50,355 bases of DNA. It comes from Ardenticatenaceae bacterium (lineage in GTDB: Bacteria; Chloroflexota; Anaerolineae; Promineifilales; Promineifilaceae). The notes under the pieces are model-generated. The model saw only the letters and a list, made by a program, of their open reading frames with translations, was not told the DNA's origin and ran no database searches. Position numbers and translations under genes: made by a program. Shown in pieces: positions 41,634-50,196 of this stretch (position 1 is the stretch's first letter; each line of letters begins with the position of its first letter). Where the stretch lies: contig JASJCR010000025.1 of the NCBI GenBank assembly GCA_030065875.1, positions 1 to 50,355 of the forward strand. Reading direction: 5' to 3'.

Positions 41634-44096
41634 ATGAAACCAAAGCGAATCTTCTGGATCGGCTTGGTACTCACTTCGATGGTGGGTGCGTTGTTGGTGC
41701 TCTTTTCAACCGCGCAAGCCAACGGCCCTGCCAAAAAGATTGTGCACGGCACAATCCTGACCAACACCGGAGAGCCTGTAAAGTACGCCCTTGTGGTCGC
41801 CCGACGCATCGACCGCGTTGTCTATGAAGCGGCCGTGACCGACGCCAACGGTGAATACGAAATGCTCCTTTCAGAGGGATTGTGGGCGTTGACCCCTCGG
41901 GTTGGGGAGGCGACCCAGCCCAAAGCGTGGATTTATCCCTTTGGACCACAGGTGGTGCATTTCGATTTTGATGATGAAAACGAAAGGAAGCAGATCGACT
42001 TTCGCGTCATCACGGCCGACTCGAGGATTATCGGATTTGTCGAAATGCCGGACGGGAGCCCCCCACCCTTCTCTGCAACCGTTAAAATTCACAACGATGA
42101 AGGGCACGGCCTGAGCACGACGATCGATCCCTCGGATGGGAGCTTTGAGCTGGATGTACCGCACGGCCGCTATGCCCTGACGGTGCACCCAGACAGTGAA
42201 GATTATGTCGGGCCGGAACCGCTGCCGGTGCAGCCGCGCAGCGGGCAAACCCTGGATGTGGGCACGCTGACCCTCGTGGCTCGAGACGTGACCATATCCG
42301 GCACGGTGGGTGATGAAGCTGATGATCCGGTTGAAGGGGTGCGCGTGATCGGCTGGACCCGTCATCCGGCCAATGCCCGGGATATTACCGACAGTGGGGG
42401 CGAATACGAGCTGTCCGCCTTTGAAGGGACGTGGCACATTGTGCCTTCTGTCCCGTATATGCTGCCCTTTATTTTTACGGGCGAACCGGTTAGCTTAACG
42501 GCCGTCAACGGGGATGTTTTTACTGATGTTGATTTTATGCTAACGGCGGCTCCGAACCTTGTGGTGGGTCAGCTGGTGGACGACCAGGGGAACCCGGTTG
42601 CTGCAGCCGGTCGCGGCCACGCGTACGGGGACAACGGCCGTAACGGCGGCCCAATTGAAGGGGATACCTTCCAATTTTATTTGCCCGATGGCGATTACAA
42701 GTTGAAAGTCGACCTGGCCCCCGGCAGCGGCTGGCTGCCCGGCCGCCCACTGGATATTTCCCTCAGCGGAGGTGAAACATTAACCGTTGAAATTCCGCTT
42801 GCTCCCCAGGACGCAGTATTAACCGGGGCGCTGTGGGAACCGCGGCGCGAACTAACCGTCACCGGAGTAAATGCGGTGGTGCGGGCCAAATCGCCCTATG
42901 CCACTGTGGGCACGACGATCAACCGAGGCAACGGCACCTATCGCCTTGGGGTTGGAGCGGGATTGTGGCACATCGGCTATCGGGTTGATCCGCAGTCCGG
43001 TTTTGTGGCGCTTGATCACCACAAAATTGTGCCGCTCGAATCGGGACAAACGTTGATCGCCCCGCTGCGCGTTGCTCGCCGGGATGCTCGACTAAATGGC
43101 GTGGTTCTCGATCCGGCCGGTCAGCCGCTGGCCGGGGCCGTGGTGTCCGCGGAAGGGATGGGACCATTTGTCGATCAGCTCCGATTGCGCACGATGAGTG
43201 ATGAAACCGGTGCCTTTTCACTGCCGGTGCCTCACGGTCATTATGCGGTGTGGGCTGCTTATGATCATGATGAATGGCTCAACCCGGCCGTACATCACGT
43301 GGTGGCTCCGCCGAATCAGGCGGTTCAGGATATTGACCTGCAGTTTCGCGAACCGGACGTGATGCTTAGCGGCACGACCAGCGTCAGCGGCACCAGCGAT
43401 ATCAGCGGAACGGTGCACATATGGGCATATACGACGGCCGGTTCAGCCACTAAAACCGAGCAGGCGTTGGGTGAAACGTACACGCTTGATTTGCTGAGCG
43501 ACAGCCGCTGGCACTTAGGTGCAGTGCTGGTTGACGGCCCCAGCTACTATCGCGTGCGGACGGCCGTGGCCATGACCGATACCGATCAAACGCTCGACCT
43601 GGTGCTCGACGGCCCACATCCACTGCCGCGGCCGGTGGCCATCACGTTTGAGGCGGATGAAACCGCGATGCTCAACCTGGCGGACGGCACCCAGCTAACG
43701 ATCCCGGCCGGAGCGATGCCGGTTAGCGGAACGGTCACTCTACATGCCACCCCCATCGCCACGTTCCCGCATCAGCATCACGCCAGACTTTACAAGTATG
43801 GGTATGCCTTTATCGCCGTGGATGAGGTGGGCAACGAGATTGAAGATTTCTTTAATCAGGAGGTTGAAATCGTTTTTACGTATGAAGAGGACGAGCTGGA
43901 GGAGCTGGGTCTCAACGAGTACCATCTCAAACCAGCTTACTTTAGCACGACAACCAACAGCTGGACGGTGCCCGACAGCTACATGGTGGATACCGGCAGC
44001 AATACGGTGACGCTCTATATCGATCATTTTACTGATTACAGCTTGATGAACGGGACGGAGACGCACACGGTGATGATGCCGGTTGTGACCCGGTAG
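41634..44096 (+). CDS. Large secreted protein with carboxypeptidase-regulatory-like repeats
   Basis: This 820-residue protein has a clear Sec signal peptide (residues 1-30, ending AQANG) and at least six Ig-like CarboxypepD_reg repeats, recognisable by V.G.V.D..G.P..GA or VTISGTVGDEADDPVEGVRV, VLDPAGQPLAGAVV and the closing G.Y.L strands. The last ~150 residues form a ZU5-like beta domain (DGTQLTIPAGAMPVSGTVTL, then YSLMNGTE). The chain ends VMMPVVTR, identical to the end of the protein at 187-1944. It is probably surface-exposed and structural or adhesive. GGAGAG supports the start, and a strong terminator follows the stop. Confidence 0.82.
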   Translation: MKPKRIFWIGLVLTSMVGALLVLFSTAQANGPAKKIVHGTILTNTGEPVKYALVVARRIDRVVYEAAVTDANGEYEMLLSEGLWALTPRVGEATQPKAWIYPFGPQVVHFDFDDENERKQIDFRVITADSRIIGFVEMPDGSPPPFSATVKIHNDEGHGLSTTIDPSDGSFELDVPHGRYALTVHPDSEDYVGPEPLPVQPRSGQTLDVGTLTLVARDVTISGTVGDEADDPVEGVRVIGWTRHPANARDITDSGGEYELSAFEGTWHIVPSVPYMLPFIFTGEPVSLTAVNGDVFTDVDFMLTAAPNLVVGQLVDDQGNPVAAAGRGHAYGDNGRNGGPIEGDTFQFYLPDGDYKLKVDLAPGSGWLPGRPLDISLSGGETLTVEIPLAPQDAVLTGALWEPRRELTVTGVNAVVRAKSPYATVGTTINRGNGTYRLGVGAGLWHIGYRVDPQSGFVALDHHKIVPLESGQTLIAPLRVARRDARLNGVVLDPAGQPLAGAVVSAEGMGPFVDQLRLRTMSDETGAFSLPVPHGHYAVWAAYDHDEWLNPAVHHVVAPPNQAVQDIDLQFREPDVMLSGTTSVSGTSDISGTVHIWAYTTAGSATKTEQALGETYTLDLLSDSRWHLGAVLVDGPSYYRVRTAVAMTDTDQTLDLVLDGPHPLPRPVAITFEADETAMLNLADGTQLTIPAGAMPVSGTVTLHATPIATFPHQHHARLYKYGYAFIAVDEVGNEIEDFFNQEVEIVFTYEEDELEELGLNEYHLKPAYFSTTTNSWTVPDSYMVDTGSNTVTLYIDHFTDYSLMNGTETHTVMMPVVTR

Positions 44097-44110
44097 CTTC
44101 GATTGGCCAG

Positions 44111-44143
44111 AAGTCCGACATCTTCAAGATGTCGGACTTTTTT
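44111..44143 (+). terminator. Rho-independent terminator of the repeat-protein gene
   Basis: AAGTCCGACATC (44111-44122) pairs with GATGTCGGACTT (44128-44139), loop TTCAA, followed by a run of six T (44138-44143). It lies 15 bases after the stop codon at 44096 and directly before the end of the convergent gene. Confidence 0.9.
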
Positions 44144-44611
44144 CTATTTCACCACGATTTTCCGCACCCATTTGATCTGGCGCAGGGCGTTATCAGTTTC
44201 AGAGGGCACCACCAGGCGCACCAGGCCGTGCTGCCGGGTCAACGGTTCCCCGTTGGAGCGAGTGCACAGCAGCACAGGTTCTTCACCATCTGAGGCCAGC
44301 TCGGAGCGGAGCAGGTGATTGCCAAAACCGTCGGCGCTGATGACCTCGACCTGGTTCCAAGGGAGGTTGAGGTTTTGATTGATCAGGTCGAGCAGACGCA
44401 CCCCTTCAAGCCGGTAAGGGCCATGCCGGCCGTGGTCGGTGGTGTAGGTGTAGGCGGGGATGACTGACTGCGCATAGCCGGTGTGCAGTCTGTCGAGCGG
44501 GATACTTATTTGGTTCCCGGCCGGGTCGTGCAGGTGAATAGTCGTATCATCGTCTGGTGGCGTGGGGTTATTGTCGTGGCTATGTGGGTTCAAGGAGTGA
44601 ACGGGATTCAT
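44144..44611 (-). CDS. Sulfite-oxidase-like (molybdopterin-binding fold) domain protein
   Basis: This 155-residue protein has the second half of the oxidoreductase molybdopterin-binding fold: GPYRLEGVRLLDLINQNLNL, VEVISADGFGNHL, a GEPL turn and GLVRLVVPSETDN...IKWVRKIVV. The first half with the Moco-ligating Cys is missing, and the only Cys (LLCTRSNG) is not at that site. It probably does not bind Moco in the normal way; stand-alone domains of this type are known but uncharacterised. The N-terminus is His/Pro/Asp-rich. It starts five bases before the end of the transposase gene on the same strand. Confidence 0.7.
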   Translation of the reverse strand: MNPVHSLNPHSHDNNPTPPDDDTTIHLHDPAGNQISIPLDRLHTGYAQSVIPAYTYTTDHGRHGPYRLEGVRLLDLINQNLNLPWNQVEVISADGFGNHLLRSELASDGEEPVLLCTRSNGEPLTRQHGLVRLVVPSETDNALRQIKWVRKIVVK

Positions 44612-44615
44612 TTAT

Positions 44616-45197
44616 TTACCCTTCCCAGTTGTAGAAATTTTGATGAGCGGCGATGAAGCTGGCTCGTCCATCAAACCAATTTAAAACAGCTTCCCGCTTT
44701 AAGGCTGTGGTGTTTTTTGCCAGAATAGCCCGGTAGGAGCTGAAAGTCCAATCTCCAGGTTGTTGAACCAGCCCTACTTTGATGGGATTGTTGTGGATAT
44801 AAGTGATGAGGCGGAGACGATAAGGGATATCATCAGCGATTTTCCGCTTAAATTTGTATTGGAAGAGGCTGCCGGTCCGGCTATATCGATTGTTGAAGCT
44901 CCTCGCGTAGGAGATGAAAAAGTCGCGAAACGCCTGCTGTAGAGGGGTGAGGTATCTGGGTGGTTGCCTTGGGAGAGTACAAAAGTCTTCAAGACTTTTG
45001 TACTCTTGTGCTTCCCCTTTTACTCGAATCAGAAAGTGGAAGTGATTCGGCATCAAACAATAGGCGTAGGTATCTACGAGATTCCCCAAATACTTTTGAT
45101 ATCTTCCCAGAAAGAAATAGTAATTCTCAATTTCCCGAAAAATAACCTCTCTATTATTGCCGCGATTATAAATGTGATAATAGCTGCCAGGCTGCAT
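44616..45197 (-). mobile_element. REP-associated tyrosine (Y1/HUH) transposase, intact
   Basis: This 193-residue protein starts MQPGSYYHIYNRGNNREVIF, contains the HUH motif in YCLMPNHFHFLIRV, and the C-terminal helix with the catalytic Tyr (RLRLITYIHNNPIKVGLV). These are marks of RAYT/TnpA-REP proteins. There are no flanking IS ends or target duplications that I can see. RAYTs move or maintain short palindromic elements in the same genome, so it may be linked to the palindromes of this window. The reading frame is intact. Confidence 0.88.
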
Positions 45198-45349
45198 CCT
45201 GTATCTCTGGTTCTTGAATATTGGGTAGCATTCGTCACCCTATATAACGGTGTTTATTCAAAATTTGGACATGCAAAATCGATTGAGGAATTTGGAACGA
45301 TAAAAAATCTTGAGCTTTGTATCGACCCTTGGAAATTGAATAAAAAAGA

Positions 45350-45377
45350 GAACCCGGTCCAATGTTGGGCCGGGTTC
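45350..45377. terminator. Bidirectional rho-independent terminator
   Basis: GAACCCGGTCC (45350-45360) and GGGCCGGGTTC (45367-45377) form an 11-bp stem with one wobble. On the minus strand it is followed by CTCTTTTTT, on the plus strand by TTT. It mainly ends the DUF2834 gene at 45437-45772. The rest of 45198-45436 shows nothing coding. Confidence 0.8.
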
Positions 45378-45436
45378 TTTCATAAAGGAGGAGAGATGTG
45401 TGTGTACACATCGGAAGAGAAGTTAATAAAGGCGTT

Positions 45437-45772
45437 TCAAGCTGCTAAATTTTTCTTTTCAATTGCCTGGGCTCTGACCGCCAGGAAAAGAGGGAATGAA
45501 AAAGCCAGGGCTACACCAAAAGTCAGGATGATGTAGAGAATCGGCCAGCGAATGCCCCATCGCTTTGATTCCGGAAAAACCCAGACACAGAAGATCAGAG
45601 CCACATACAGCAGGTCAACGGTAAAGGATATTGTGAGATTGTTGACCAGGACATCGGCCGGGGCAAACGTGCCGCCGTTATTGATGTACAAAATGTTAAA
45701 CGTCCATGTGGCGATTAAGCCGATGATGGCCAAAATTAGGTAAAAAATCGACCAGTTAGATAATTGCACCAT
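45437..45772 (-). CDS. DUF2834 family membrane protein
   Basis: This 111-residue protein has three predicted membrane helices (about residues 8-28, 45-67, 75-100) and follows the DUF2834 pattern: FYLILAIIGLIATWTFN, ISFTVDLLYVALIFCVWVFP, and GVALAFSFPLFLAVRAQ. The function of the family is unknown. GGAGG lies only two bases from the ATG, which is tight. It is a single gene with its own terminator. Confidence 0.85.
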   Translation of the reverse strand: MVQLSNWSIFYLILAIIGLIATWTFNILYINNGGTFAPADVLVNNLTISFTVDLLYVALIFCVWVFPESKRWGIRWPILYIILTFGVALAFSFPLFLAVRAQAIEKKNLAA

Positions 45773-45976
45773 TACCTCCAGGGATTGCGGGTTTGATCAG
45801 ATCTTTTCCATGATCTCACAATTTTTGCGGAGGTGTTAATGATTGACTTCATTTTAGTGGAAAGAGGCGGCGCCCACAGCCCTCTAGAGACAGGTGTTTT
45901 TCCGACAATAGGGGGAGGGTTTTACCTGAAAATAGTTAGTCAAAGATTTGATTTATATCAAACACAGGTTGGATAT

Positions 45977-46027
45977 TTGACAAGAGGGTGCTTTTCTTTT
46001 AGTATACCAACCAAACTATTGGTTGGT
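45977..46027 (+). promoter_or_regulatory. Promoter and operator of the tetR gene
   Basis: TTGACA (45977-45982), a 17-base spacer and TAGTAT (46000-46005) form a promoter. Directly after it is ACCAACCAA-4 nt-TTGGTTGGT (46006-46027), a perfect 9-4-9 inverted repeat. Nearly the same repeat precedes the ABC operon (46639-46660), so this TetR protein probably represses itself. The start codon lies 11 bases beyond the operator with no Shine-Dalgarno sequence. Confidence 0.8.
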
Positions 46028-46038
46028 TACATTTTGAT

Positions 46039-46617
46039 ATGACACATTCCGAAGCAAGAGAGCGGGTTTTAAATGCGGCCGAAAGACTTTTTTCGCAGAA
46101 AGGGTTCACGGCCGTGACGCTGCGCGATATCGCCAAAGAAATCGGAATCAACCATACCTCTTTGTATCATCACGTTCCCGACGGTAAAGAGGCGTTATAC
46201 ATGGAGGTTACCACGCGCCATTTTGCCCGCCACGAGCGGGCACTGACCGAGATCATCGCCCAATCAGGAGATGATTTGCAGTCCCAGCTGAGGGGTGCGG
46301 CCGAATGGCTGCTTTCTCAGCCCCCGGTTGATTCGATACGCTTGGTGAATGTTGATATGCCGGTCTTGGAACCACGTCATGCCGAGCAGCTTACTGATCT
46401 GGCCGAGCGGGCTCTTCTCAACCCCATCAGGTCCGCATTGGAAGATGCGCAGGCACGAGGCAAAATCGGTGAACACGATATGGTGTTGGTCGCCGGCGGT
46501 ATTTTGGGGATGATCGAAAGCCTGCACGCTGTGCCAGCTTTCGGCGTGGAAAAAACGCGCCTGCAGATGGCCCATGAACTGCTCGATATTTTTTTGGAGG
46601 GTCTTTTGAAAAGGTAG
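46039..46617 (+). CDS. TetR/AcrR-family repressor
   Basis: This 192-residue protein has the TetR N-terminal helix-turn-helix: RVLNAAERLFSQKGFTAVTL, RDIAKEIGINHTSLYHHV and the following KEALYMEV helix. The C-terminal ligand-binding domain is all-helical. Twin ACCAACCAA/TTGGTTGGT operators in front of this gene and of the next operon identify its likely targets. The inducer would be a substrate of the exporter. Confidence 0.93.
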   Translation: MTHSEARERVLNAAERLFSQKGFTAVTLRDIAKEIGINHTSLYHHVPDGKEALYMEVTTRHFARHERALTEIIAQSGDDLQSQLRGAAEWLLSQPPVDSIRLVNVDMPVLEPRHAEQLTDLAERALLNPIRSALEDAQARGKIGEHDMVLVAGGILGMIESLHAVPAFGVEKTRLQMAHELLDIFLEGLLKR

Positions 46618-46638
46618 TCCATTTTTTTTGGCAAAAAA

Positions 46639-46660
46639 ACCAACCAAATGTTTGGTTGGT
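46639..46660 (+). promoter_or_regulatory. TetR-type operator before the ABC operon
   Basis: ACCAACCAA (46639-46647), a four-base spacer and TTGGTTGGT (46652-46660) match the operator before tetR exactly in half-sites and spacing. It lies 20 bases before the ATPase start codon, right next to AAGGAG. No clean -35/-10 is visible upstream. Confidence 0.8.
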
Positions 46661-46680
46661 AAAATTAAGGAGATGATCTA

Positions 46681-47652
46681 ATGAAAAAAAACGCGATTGA
46701 AGTTGAGGGGCTGGTCAAATTGTTTGGCGATTCGTTTCGAGCGGTCGACAACATAAGTTTTGAAGTGGCTTCGGGTGAAATTTTTGGGTTTCTTGGTCCT
46801 AATGGGGCCGGGAAATCGACAACGGTTCGTATTCTGACAACCCTCTCACTGCCCACCGCCGGCCGTGTCTCGATTGGTGGACATGATGTTGTAAAAGAAG
46901 CAAGAAAGGTGCGTCGAATATCAGGAGTCGCTCTGCAGGAAGTCGGTCTGGATTCATTAATGACGGCCGCTGAACTGCTGCTGCTTCAGGCGCGTCTATT
47001 TGGTTTGAGTCGCCCTGCCGCCGCCCGGCGAGTGGAGGAGCTTCTTCAGCTGGTGCAGCTGGAAAAGTTTGCAAACAAGCCGGTTGGTCAATACAGCGGT
47101 GGGATGCGCCGCCGCCTGGACCTGGCCCTGGCGCTCGTACACCAACCGGAAATACTCTTTTTGGATGAACCAACCACCGGGTTAGACCCGGTCAGTCGAC
47201 GCGATATTTGGGCTGAGGTGCGCCGCTTAAATCGGGAATTGGGCATGACCATTTTTTTGACGACGCAATATTTGGAAGAAGCAGACGAATTGGCGGATCG
47301 GATCGCTATTATCAATCGGGGCAGGATCGTAATTGAAGGGAGCCCGGAAACATTGAAAGTGGGTCTGGGAAATGAATCGATCAATATTAGCTTTGTTGAT
47401 CAAGAGGCAGCCCAGCTGGCTCATTCCCTACTTTGTACCGACGCTAAACAGGTTCAAATCGAGCAAAAAAGCGTGCGCCTTTATTTACAGGGTGCGGCCA
47501 CCGCTGTTCCTGGATTGATAAGCAAATTGACCGATGCCAATATTAAACCCCTGTCCCTCATGCTAACAGAACCCACCCTGGATGATGTGTTTCTGGAAGT
47601 GACGGGAGAGGCATTTTCTGAGAAAGCGTTGATGAGTAATCAATCGACTTAA
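46681..47652 (+). CDS. ABC exporter ATPase, daunorubicin-resistance (DrrA) type
   Basis: This 323-residue ATPase has Walker A (GPNGAGKST), the signature YSGGMRRRLDLALAL, Walker B with LFLDEPTTGLDP and the H-loop replaced by TQYLEEADEL, as usual in the DrrA family. The C-terminal ~80 residues form the regulatory domain. With the next gene it makes an ABC-2-type exporter for hydrophobic compounds. AAGGAG supports the start. Confidence 0.93.
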   Translation: MKKNAIEVEGLVKLFGDSFRAVDNISFEVASGEIFGFLGPNGAGKSTTVRILTTLSLPTAGRVSIGGHDVVKEARKVRRISGVALQEVGLDSLMTAAELLLLQARLFGLSRPAAARRVEELLQLVQLEKFANKPVGQYSGGMRRRLDLALALVHQPEILFLDEPTTGLDPVSRRDIWAEVRRLNRELGMTIFLTTQYLEEADELADRIAIINRGRIVIEGSPETLKVGLGNESINISFVDQEAAQLAHSLLCTDAKQVQIEQKSVRLYLQGAATAVPGLISKLTDANIKPLSLMLTEPTLDDVFLEVTGEAFSEKALMSNQST

Positions 47653-47690
47653 CAAACGAGATCGAAAAAAACCAAAAAGGAGAGAGATAA

Positions 47691-48512
47691 ATGACCATTG
47701 CAACACAAAGTGACCAAGTCACATCAACTAACCGTATGATCAGCTATTCATGGTTGGCTCAGATTTTAATGATGACCGCACGCAGTCTTCGAACGCTGAT
47801 CCGGAAGCCGGAAACATTTGTACCGGGAATTTTTACATCCGTCTTTTTTTTGTTGATATTTAATGGCGCTTTGGGCAGTTCAGCTCAATTTTTGCCGGGA
47901 TTTGAGGGTGTAGATTATATCGCCTTTATTTTGCCGCTGAGTATTATCAGCGCCGCACTTGACTCGCCGGCCGGTCAAGCTTTGGTCCGAGACCTGGAAA
48001 GCGGCTATTTTGACAAACTGTTGTTGACACCGATCAAGCGATCCGCCCTGGTTCTGGGTCATATCTTGGCCGGAGGTATTACCGTTGTTTTTATCTCTTT
48101 AGTCGTCTTGGCCCTCGCTTTTTTGCTTGGGCTGCGACCGGCAGCCGGTTCCGCCGGGATTCTCGTTCTACTGGCTTTCACGCTCCTTATTGGGGTCGGT
48201 TTTGGCGGCCTGACGGTTGGGGTAGCCCTTCGTACGGGTAGTTCTGCAGCGACCCAGGGGGCCTCTTTCGCCTTTTTCCCCTTTGTTTTTCTTACATCGG
48301 CGTTCTTTCCTCTGGATTTCTTGCAAGGTTGGCTCAGAATCGCAGCCACCGTTAATCCGGTCACCTATATTCTTGATGCTTTACGCAGCCTAATGATTTC
48401 CGGTTTTGATCTTGAATCTCTGTTTTTCGGGATTCTTGCCAGCCTGGTCATCAGCATTGGCCCCTTTCTGTTTGCCGTGGTTAGCTTGAGAGTGCGTACG
48501 TGCCGTCAATAA
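47691..48512 (+). CDS. ABC-2-type exporter permease, DrrB type
   Basis: This 273-residue membrane protein has six predicted helices and the ABC-2 hallmarks: R-rich N-terminus before the first helix (LRTLIRKPETF), the LALAFLLGL stretch, and FVFLTSAFFPLDFLQGWLR with NPVTYILDALRSL. It forms the channel for the ATPase encoded upstream (38-bp gap). GGAGAGAG precedes the start. Confidence 0.92.
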   Translation: MTIATQSDQVTSTNRMISYSWLAQILMMTARSLRTLIRKPETFVPGIFTSVFFLLIFNGALGSSAQFLPGFEGVDYIAFILPLSIISAALDSPAGQALVRDLESGYFDKLLLTPIKRSALVLGHILAGGITVVFISLVVLALAFLLGLRPAAGSAGILVLLAFTLLIGVGFGGLTVGVALRTGSSAATQGASFAFFPFVFLTSAFFPLDFLQGWLRIAATVNPVTYILDALRSLMISGFDLESLFFGILASLVISIGPFLFAVVSLRVRTCRQ

Positions 48513-48531
48513 TTAGAAAAGGAGTTTAACA

Positions 48532-49428
48532 ATGAATGTAAAGTATATAAACACCGATCATCTAGAACTTGCTTACGAAGTAAATGGTCCCGCCGACGGT
48601 ATACCGGTTATCCTTCTGCACGGTTTTCCGGATGATGTGCGTGCCTGGGATCGAGTCGTGGAGGAAATTACGAAAGCCGGTTACCGAACCTACGCCCCCT
48701 ATTTGAGAGGATTTGGACCAACCCGTTTTCGATCTTCTGAAACGCCACGCAGCAGTCAGAACGGCGCGATTGTTCAGGACATCATTGAATTGGCTGACCG
48801 GCAAGAAATTGACCGTTTTGTATTGGTCGGGCACGATTGGGGGGCGAATGCCGCCCAGGCAATCGCCACCTTGTATCCGGATCGCGTTCTTCACCTGGTT
48901 ACCCTATCACCCTACTCGTTAACCTGGGACGATTATTGGCAAGGCCCCCCCAATTACGAGCAAATCCATGCCTTGTGGTATCAAGACGTTTTGCAGAGTG
49001 AGATGGGTGAGGGATTGCTCTTTGGTGACCGGCGCGGTTTTGCACATTACTTGTGGCAAACTTGGTCGCCAAACTGGTTTTTTAGCGACCAGGAATTTGA
49101 GAAGACCGCCCCATCGTTTGATAATCCGGACTTTGTGCGCATTGTTTTAAACGCTTATCGGTGGCAGACGGCCGAAAAGGATCCTCGATATGACCAGATC
49201 GAGGCCAAGCTTGCGCAGCGACCGCCTATTTCTGTGCCGACAACCGTACTGCTCGGCCGGAAAGATGGGGTGACTATCTTCCAGCCATATATGACTCGGC
49301 AGCAGGATGATTTTGTGGGGGGCTATACGGTAGAGGTGATCGACGACGTTGGTCATTTTATACACCGTGAGCAACCACAGGTTGTGGTTGACGCCATTCT
49401 GGGGAGGCTAGACCCTCGACCCTCCTGA
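48532..49428 (+). CDS. Alpha/beta hydrolase, epoxide-hydrolase-like
   Basis: This 298-residue enzyme has the oxyanion HGFPD motif (residues 30-34), the nucleophile elbow VGHDWGA with D102, and the catalytic His (H275, VGHFIHREQP). An Asp nucleophile in a GHDWG elbow points to an epoxide hydrolase or dehalogenase and not an esterase. It shares the operon of the exporter (19-bp gap), so it may detoxify or modify the same compound. GGAG precedes the start. Confidence 0.88.
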   Translation: MNVKYINTDHLELAYEVNGPADGIPVILLHGFPDDVRAWDRVVEEITKAGYRTYAPYLRGFGPTRFRSSETPRSSQNGAIVQDIIELADRQEIDRFVLVGHDWGANAAQAIATLYPDRVLHLVTLSPYSLTWDDYWQGPPNYEQIHALWYQDVLQSEMGEGLLFGDRRGFAHYLWQTWSPNWFFSDQEFEKTAPSFDNPDFVRIVLNAYRWQTAEKDPRYDQIEAKLAQRPPISVPTTVLLGRKDGVTIFQPYMTRQQDDFVGGYTVEVIDDVGHFIHREQPQVVVDAILGRLDPRPS

Positions 49429-49445
49429 AGATGACCGCTGAAAAA

Positions 49446-49476
49446 CTGTTGTATGCCGACGGCTGGCGTACAACAG
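49446..49476. terminator. Hairpin between convergent genes
   Basis: CTGTTGTATGCC (49446-49457) pairs with GGCGTACAACAG (49465-49476) with one wobble, in the 48-bp gap between the hydrolase and the convergent DUF3267 gene. T-runs are weak (TTTT after 49480 on the plus strand; AGTTTTT on the minus). Confidence 0.6.
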
Positions 49477-50133
49477 CTAACTTTTCGGGTCAGATAAAAC
49501 GGCCGGCATGTAAACCTGGATTCCTTTTTGAGACGCAAAGAGGGCAGCGGCCGGTGTGACCCTGACCATGTTGGCGATATACAAATCCCCGATGGAGGCG
49601 GCCATATTGAGCAAAAGCGCCACGAGCAAGAGTTTGCCAACGGCAGGTGGTATGAAAATTAACAGTAAACTGCCCAGCAGAGTCATAATGGTAAAGGGGG
49701 TGAGGGCCATCAAAAGGTACTGATTTTTGGTAAGGAATGTACCTGCCTGCATGCCAACATGGGGGACGCCAAAGCGGAGGAAGTAGATCGGCCGGTGACC
49801 GACCAGGCGCAGTACCAGGCCATGCAGCAATTCGTGGATCACGATGGAGGACAGAACGATCAGGACACCCCAAAATATGTTTGCGGTCGTCGACCAGGAG
49901 AGTCTTTGAAAGGCGGCGTATGGCGCTCCTAAAAACAAATAATATTGATAAGGCAGCCAGAGAAAAATAATACCGATGCTTAATGGGATCAGCGCTAAAA
50001 GATTGGCCCACAGCAGCTGCCGCCAGACCGGGATTTGATCTAACCGCTGCTGCAGTTTCCCCATAAGAGGCCCTTGATGGCGAAAACCTGCCGGTGGGGA
50101 AGCGTCAATGTCATTTTTCATAAACAGACCCAA
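49477..50133 (-). CDS. DUF3267-type membrane metalloprotease-like protein
   Basis: This 218-residue protein has four to five predicted membrane helices and the zinc-protease motif H100-E-L-L-H104 in VIHELLHGLVL, followed by FRFGVPHVGMQAG and ALTPFTIMTLLGSLLL, as in DUF3267 putative zincins. It should be an intramembrane or membrane-linked protease; no substrate is known. An alternative start is the ATG at 50121 (MKNDIDAS). The gene is single. Confidence 0.85.
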   Translation of the reverse strand: MGLFMKNDIDASPPAGFRHQGPLMGKLQQRLDQIPVWRQLLWANLLALIPLSIGIIFLWLPYQYYLFLGAPYAAFQRLSWSTTANIFWGVLIVLSSIVIHELLHGLVLRLVGHRPIYFLRFGVPHVGMQAGTFLTKNQYLLMALTPFTIMTLLGSLLLIFIPPAVGKLLLVALLLNMAASIGDLYIANMVRVTPAAALFASQKGIQVYMPAVLSDPKS

Positions 50134-50196
50134 AAATTCTGTTTTTATATATTTTCTTAACTTTTAAGTGGTTTACAAAAAGAATTGTTAGAAAAA

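Noticed and set aside
44964..45536. Open frame of 190 codons on the plus strand
   Set aside because: It overlaps the transposase and DUF2834 genes on the other strand, spans a terminator and matches nothing.
45833..46042. 69-codon open frame before tetR
   Set aside because: It covers the clear tetR promoter and operator and has no domain.
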